Below are positions 5,576 to 6,323 of a stretch of 6,323 bases of DNA, piece by piece. Within the stretch, counting starts at the first letter, position 1. Each line of letters opens with the position of its first letter. The DNA is from an uncultured Eubacteriales bacterium (lineage in GTDB: Bacteria > Bacillota > Clostridia > Oscillospirales > Acutalibacteraceae): NCBI GenBank assembly GCA_900320235.1, contig ONRO01000413.1, positions 1 through 6,323 of the forward strand. The letters are read 5' to 3'. The notes beneath the pieces were generated by a model, which saw only the letters and a list, made by a program, of their open reading frames with translations, was not told where the DNA came from and made no database searches. A program made the position numbers and the translations under genes.

Positions 5576-6235
5576 TTATATTCCCGCGCCGTTTTCAAAT
5601 TCTTCAAATGCGCTGCTCAGTTCACTCAGACGCTTATCAAGACTTGAAAGCTCTTCTGCAACGGGGTCTGTATAGTGTATCTGATCAAGGCTGTCGCATG
5701 GAGAATTCTCTACTCTTTCGCCATTGACCTTTACTACCTTTGCAGGTACACCGACTGCTGTTGCATTATCGGGGACCTCAGTCAGCACAACTGCTCCGGC
5801 TGCTATCCTGGCATTATCTCCGACCCTGAACGGACCAAGAACCTTTGCTCCCGAACCGACAAGGACATTATTGCCCAGTGTCGGGTGACGTTTGCCCTGA
5901 TCCTTTCCTGTACCGCCGAGTGTCACGCCCTGATAGATCGTACAGTTGTCACCTATTTCCGCAGTTTCACCTATTACAACACCCATGCCGTGATCTATGA
6001 AAAGACCTTTTCCGATCGTTGCACCGGGGTGTATCTCTATTCCTGTCTTATGACGTGAGCGCTGAGAGATCCATCTTGCAATTAGCTTCATATTATGTCT
6101 GAAAAACCAGTTTGCAACCCTGTGATCCCTGACAGCCCTGAACCCGGAATAAAGGAAATATACCTCTGCCCTGCTTCTTGCTGCCGGATCTCTTGCCATT
6201 ATTGAATCAAGCTCAGCCTTCAGCTCATCAAACAT
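5576..6235 (-). CDS. cysE: Serine O-acetyltransferase
   Basis: It transfers acetyl from acetyl-CoA to L-serine, giving O-acetylserine, the first committed step of cysteine synthesis; cytoplasmic, usually feedback-inhibited by cysteine. The 219-residue product is the short Gram-positive form, lacking much of the N-terminal helical domain of the enteric enzyme. Seen are an N-terminal helical part with RDPAARSRAEVY, then left-handed beta-helix hexapeptide repeats from about residue 65 to 165. The active-site segment EIHPGATIGKGLFIDHG contains Glu67 (aligned with Asp143 of E. coli CysE) and Asp81-His82 (Asp157-His158). GGTGKDQGKRHP carries a further conserved His117. The C-terminal 50 residues form a charged, helix-like tail. 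GAGGTG (6241-6246) lies 5 bases before the ATG. A group II intron ends 22 bases upstream, so its leader is interrupted. O-acetylserine sulfhydrylase is not in the window. Confidence 0.96.
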   Translation of the reverse strand: MFDELKAELDSIMARDPAARSRAEVYFLYSGFRAVRDHRVANWFFRHNMKLIARWISQRSRHKTGIEIHPGATIGKGLFIDHGMGVVIGETAEIGDNCTIYQGVTLGGTGKDQGKRHPTLGNNVLVGSGAKVLGPFRVGDNARIAAGAVVLTEVPDNATAVGVPAKVVKVNGERVENSPCDSLDQIHYTDPVAEELSSLDKRLSELSSAFEEFENGAGI

Positions 6236-6257
6236 AAGTTCACCTCACTTTTTTACA

Positions 6258-6323
6258 ATCGAGTAGGAGGGGGTGGCTAACCCCCGTCCTCTCACAACAC
6301 CGTGCGTACCGTTCGGTACACGG
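6258..6323 (-). mobile_element. 3' end of a group II intron (domains V and VI)
   Basis: Read on the minus strand, the first part folds as domain V: CCGT (6323-6320) pairs with ACGG (6303-6300), the distal 5-base stem GTACC/GGTAC is capped by GAAC, and the diagnostic two-base bulge GC lies at 6305-6304 on the 3' strand. After a short linker comes domain VI: GAG (6293-6291) pairs with CTC (6263-6261), AGGA with TCCT, and GGGGGT with ACCCCC. A single bulged A at 6264 is the expected branch point, 6 bases before the inferred 3' end CTCGAT at 6258. The 5' side of domain V, including the catalytic triad, and any reverse transcriptase lie outside the window. Intron and cysE have the same orientation. 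Confidence 0.85.

Noticed and set aside
6236..6257. T-box or cysteine-responsive leader directly before cysE.
   Set aside because: Only 22 bases remain between the intron end and the ATG; any such leader would lie outside the window.

Overview
The window looks like low-to-mid-GC Firmicute DNA, most likely a Clostridia member of the Ruminococcus/Oscillospiraceae kind. The reasons are strong AGGAGG-type ribosome binding sites before most genes, AT-rich spacers, a cysE-cysS cluster, and an acetate kinase of the clostridial type. The genus is an inference from protein style, not a search result. All recognisable protein genes lie on the minus strand except one small plus-strand gene.

Layout from right to left, which is the direction of transcription. 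At 6258-6323 the window opens inside the 3' end of a group II intron (domain V, then domain VI with a bulged branch-point A). The intron ends only 22 bases before cysE. Next come cysE (serine acetyltransferase, 5576-6235), an unrecognised membrane protein gene (5120-5557) and cysS (cysteinyl-tRNA synthetase, 3554-4957). These are followed by cdd (cytidine deaminase, 3056-3487). Gaps are 18 to about 70 bases, so the four genes probably form one transcription unit linking cysteine synthesis to cysteine charging. The membrane gene appears to carry a one-base deletion in an A-run: its true C-terminal part, with two more membrane helices, continues in another frame down to 5028.

Between cdd and rsmF (2570-3055) lies the least ordinary stretch. 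A plus-strand gene at 2826-2954 encodes a 42-residue hydrophilic peptide built on a seven-residue Asp-Cys-Arg repeat. It has a good promoter overlapped by an inverted repeat, a roughly 110-base leader with mutually exclusive pairings, and a strong ribosome binding site. A long inverted repeat (3001-3035) separates it from cdd. An intrinsic terminator (2632-2664) points toward rsmF.

Left of this are rsmF (16S rRNA m5C methyltransferase family, 1232-2569), a 236-base spacer holding a GC-rich hairpin and a near-consensus promoter, and ackA (acetate kinase, 1-995, cut by the window edge before its C-terminus).

The candidates for something undescribed are the Cys-repeat peptide with its structured leader and the frameshifted Gly/Cys-rich membrane protein. 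The rest is ordinary housekeeping, apart from the intron sitting in the cysE leader.
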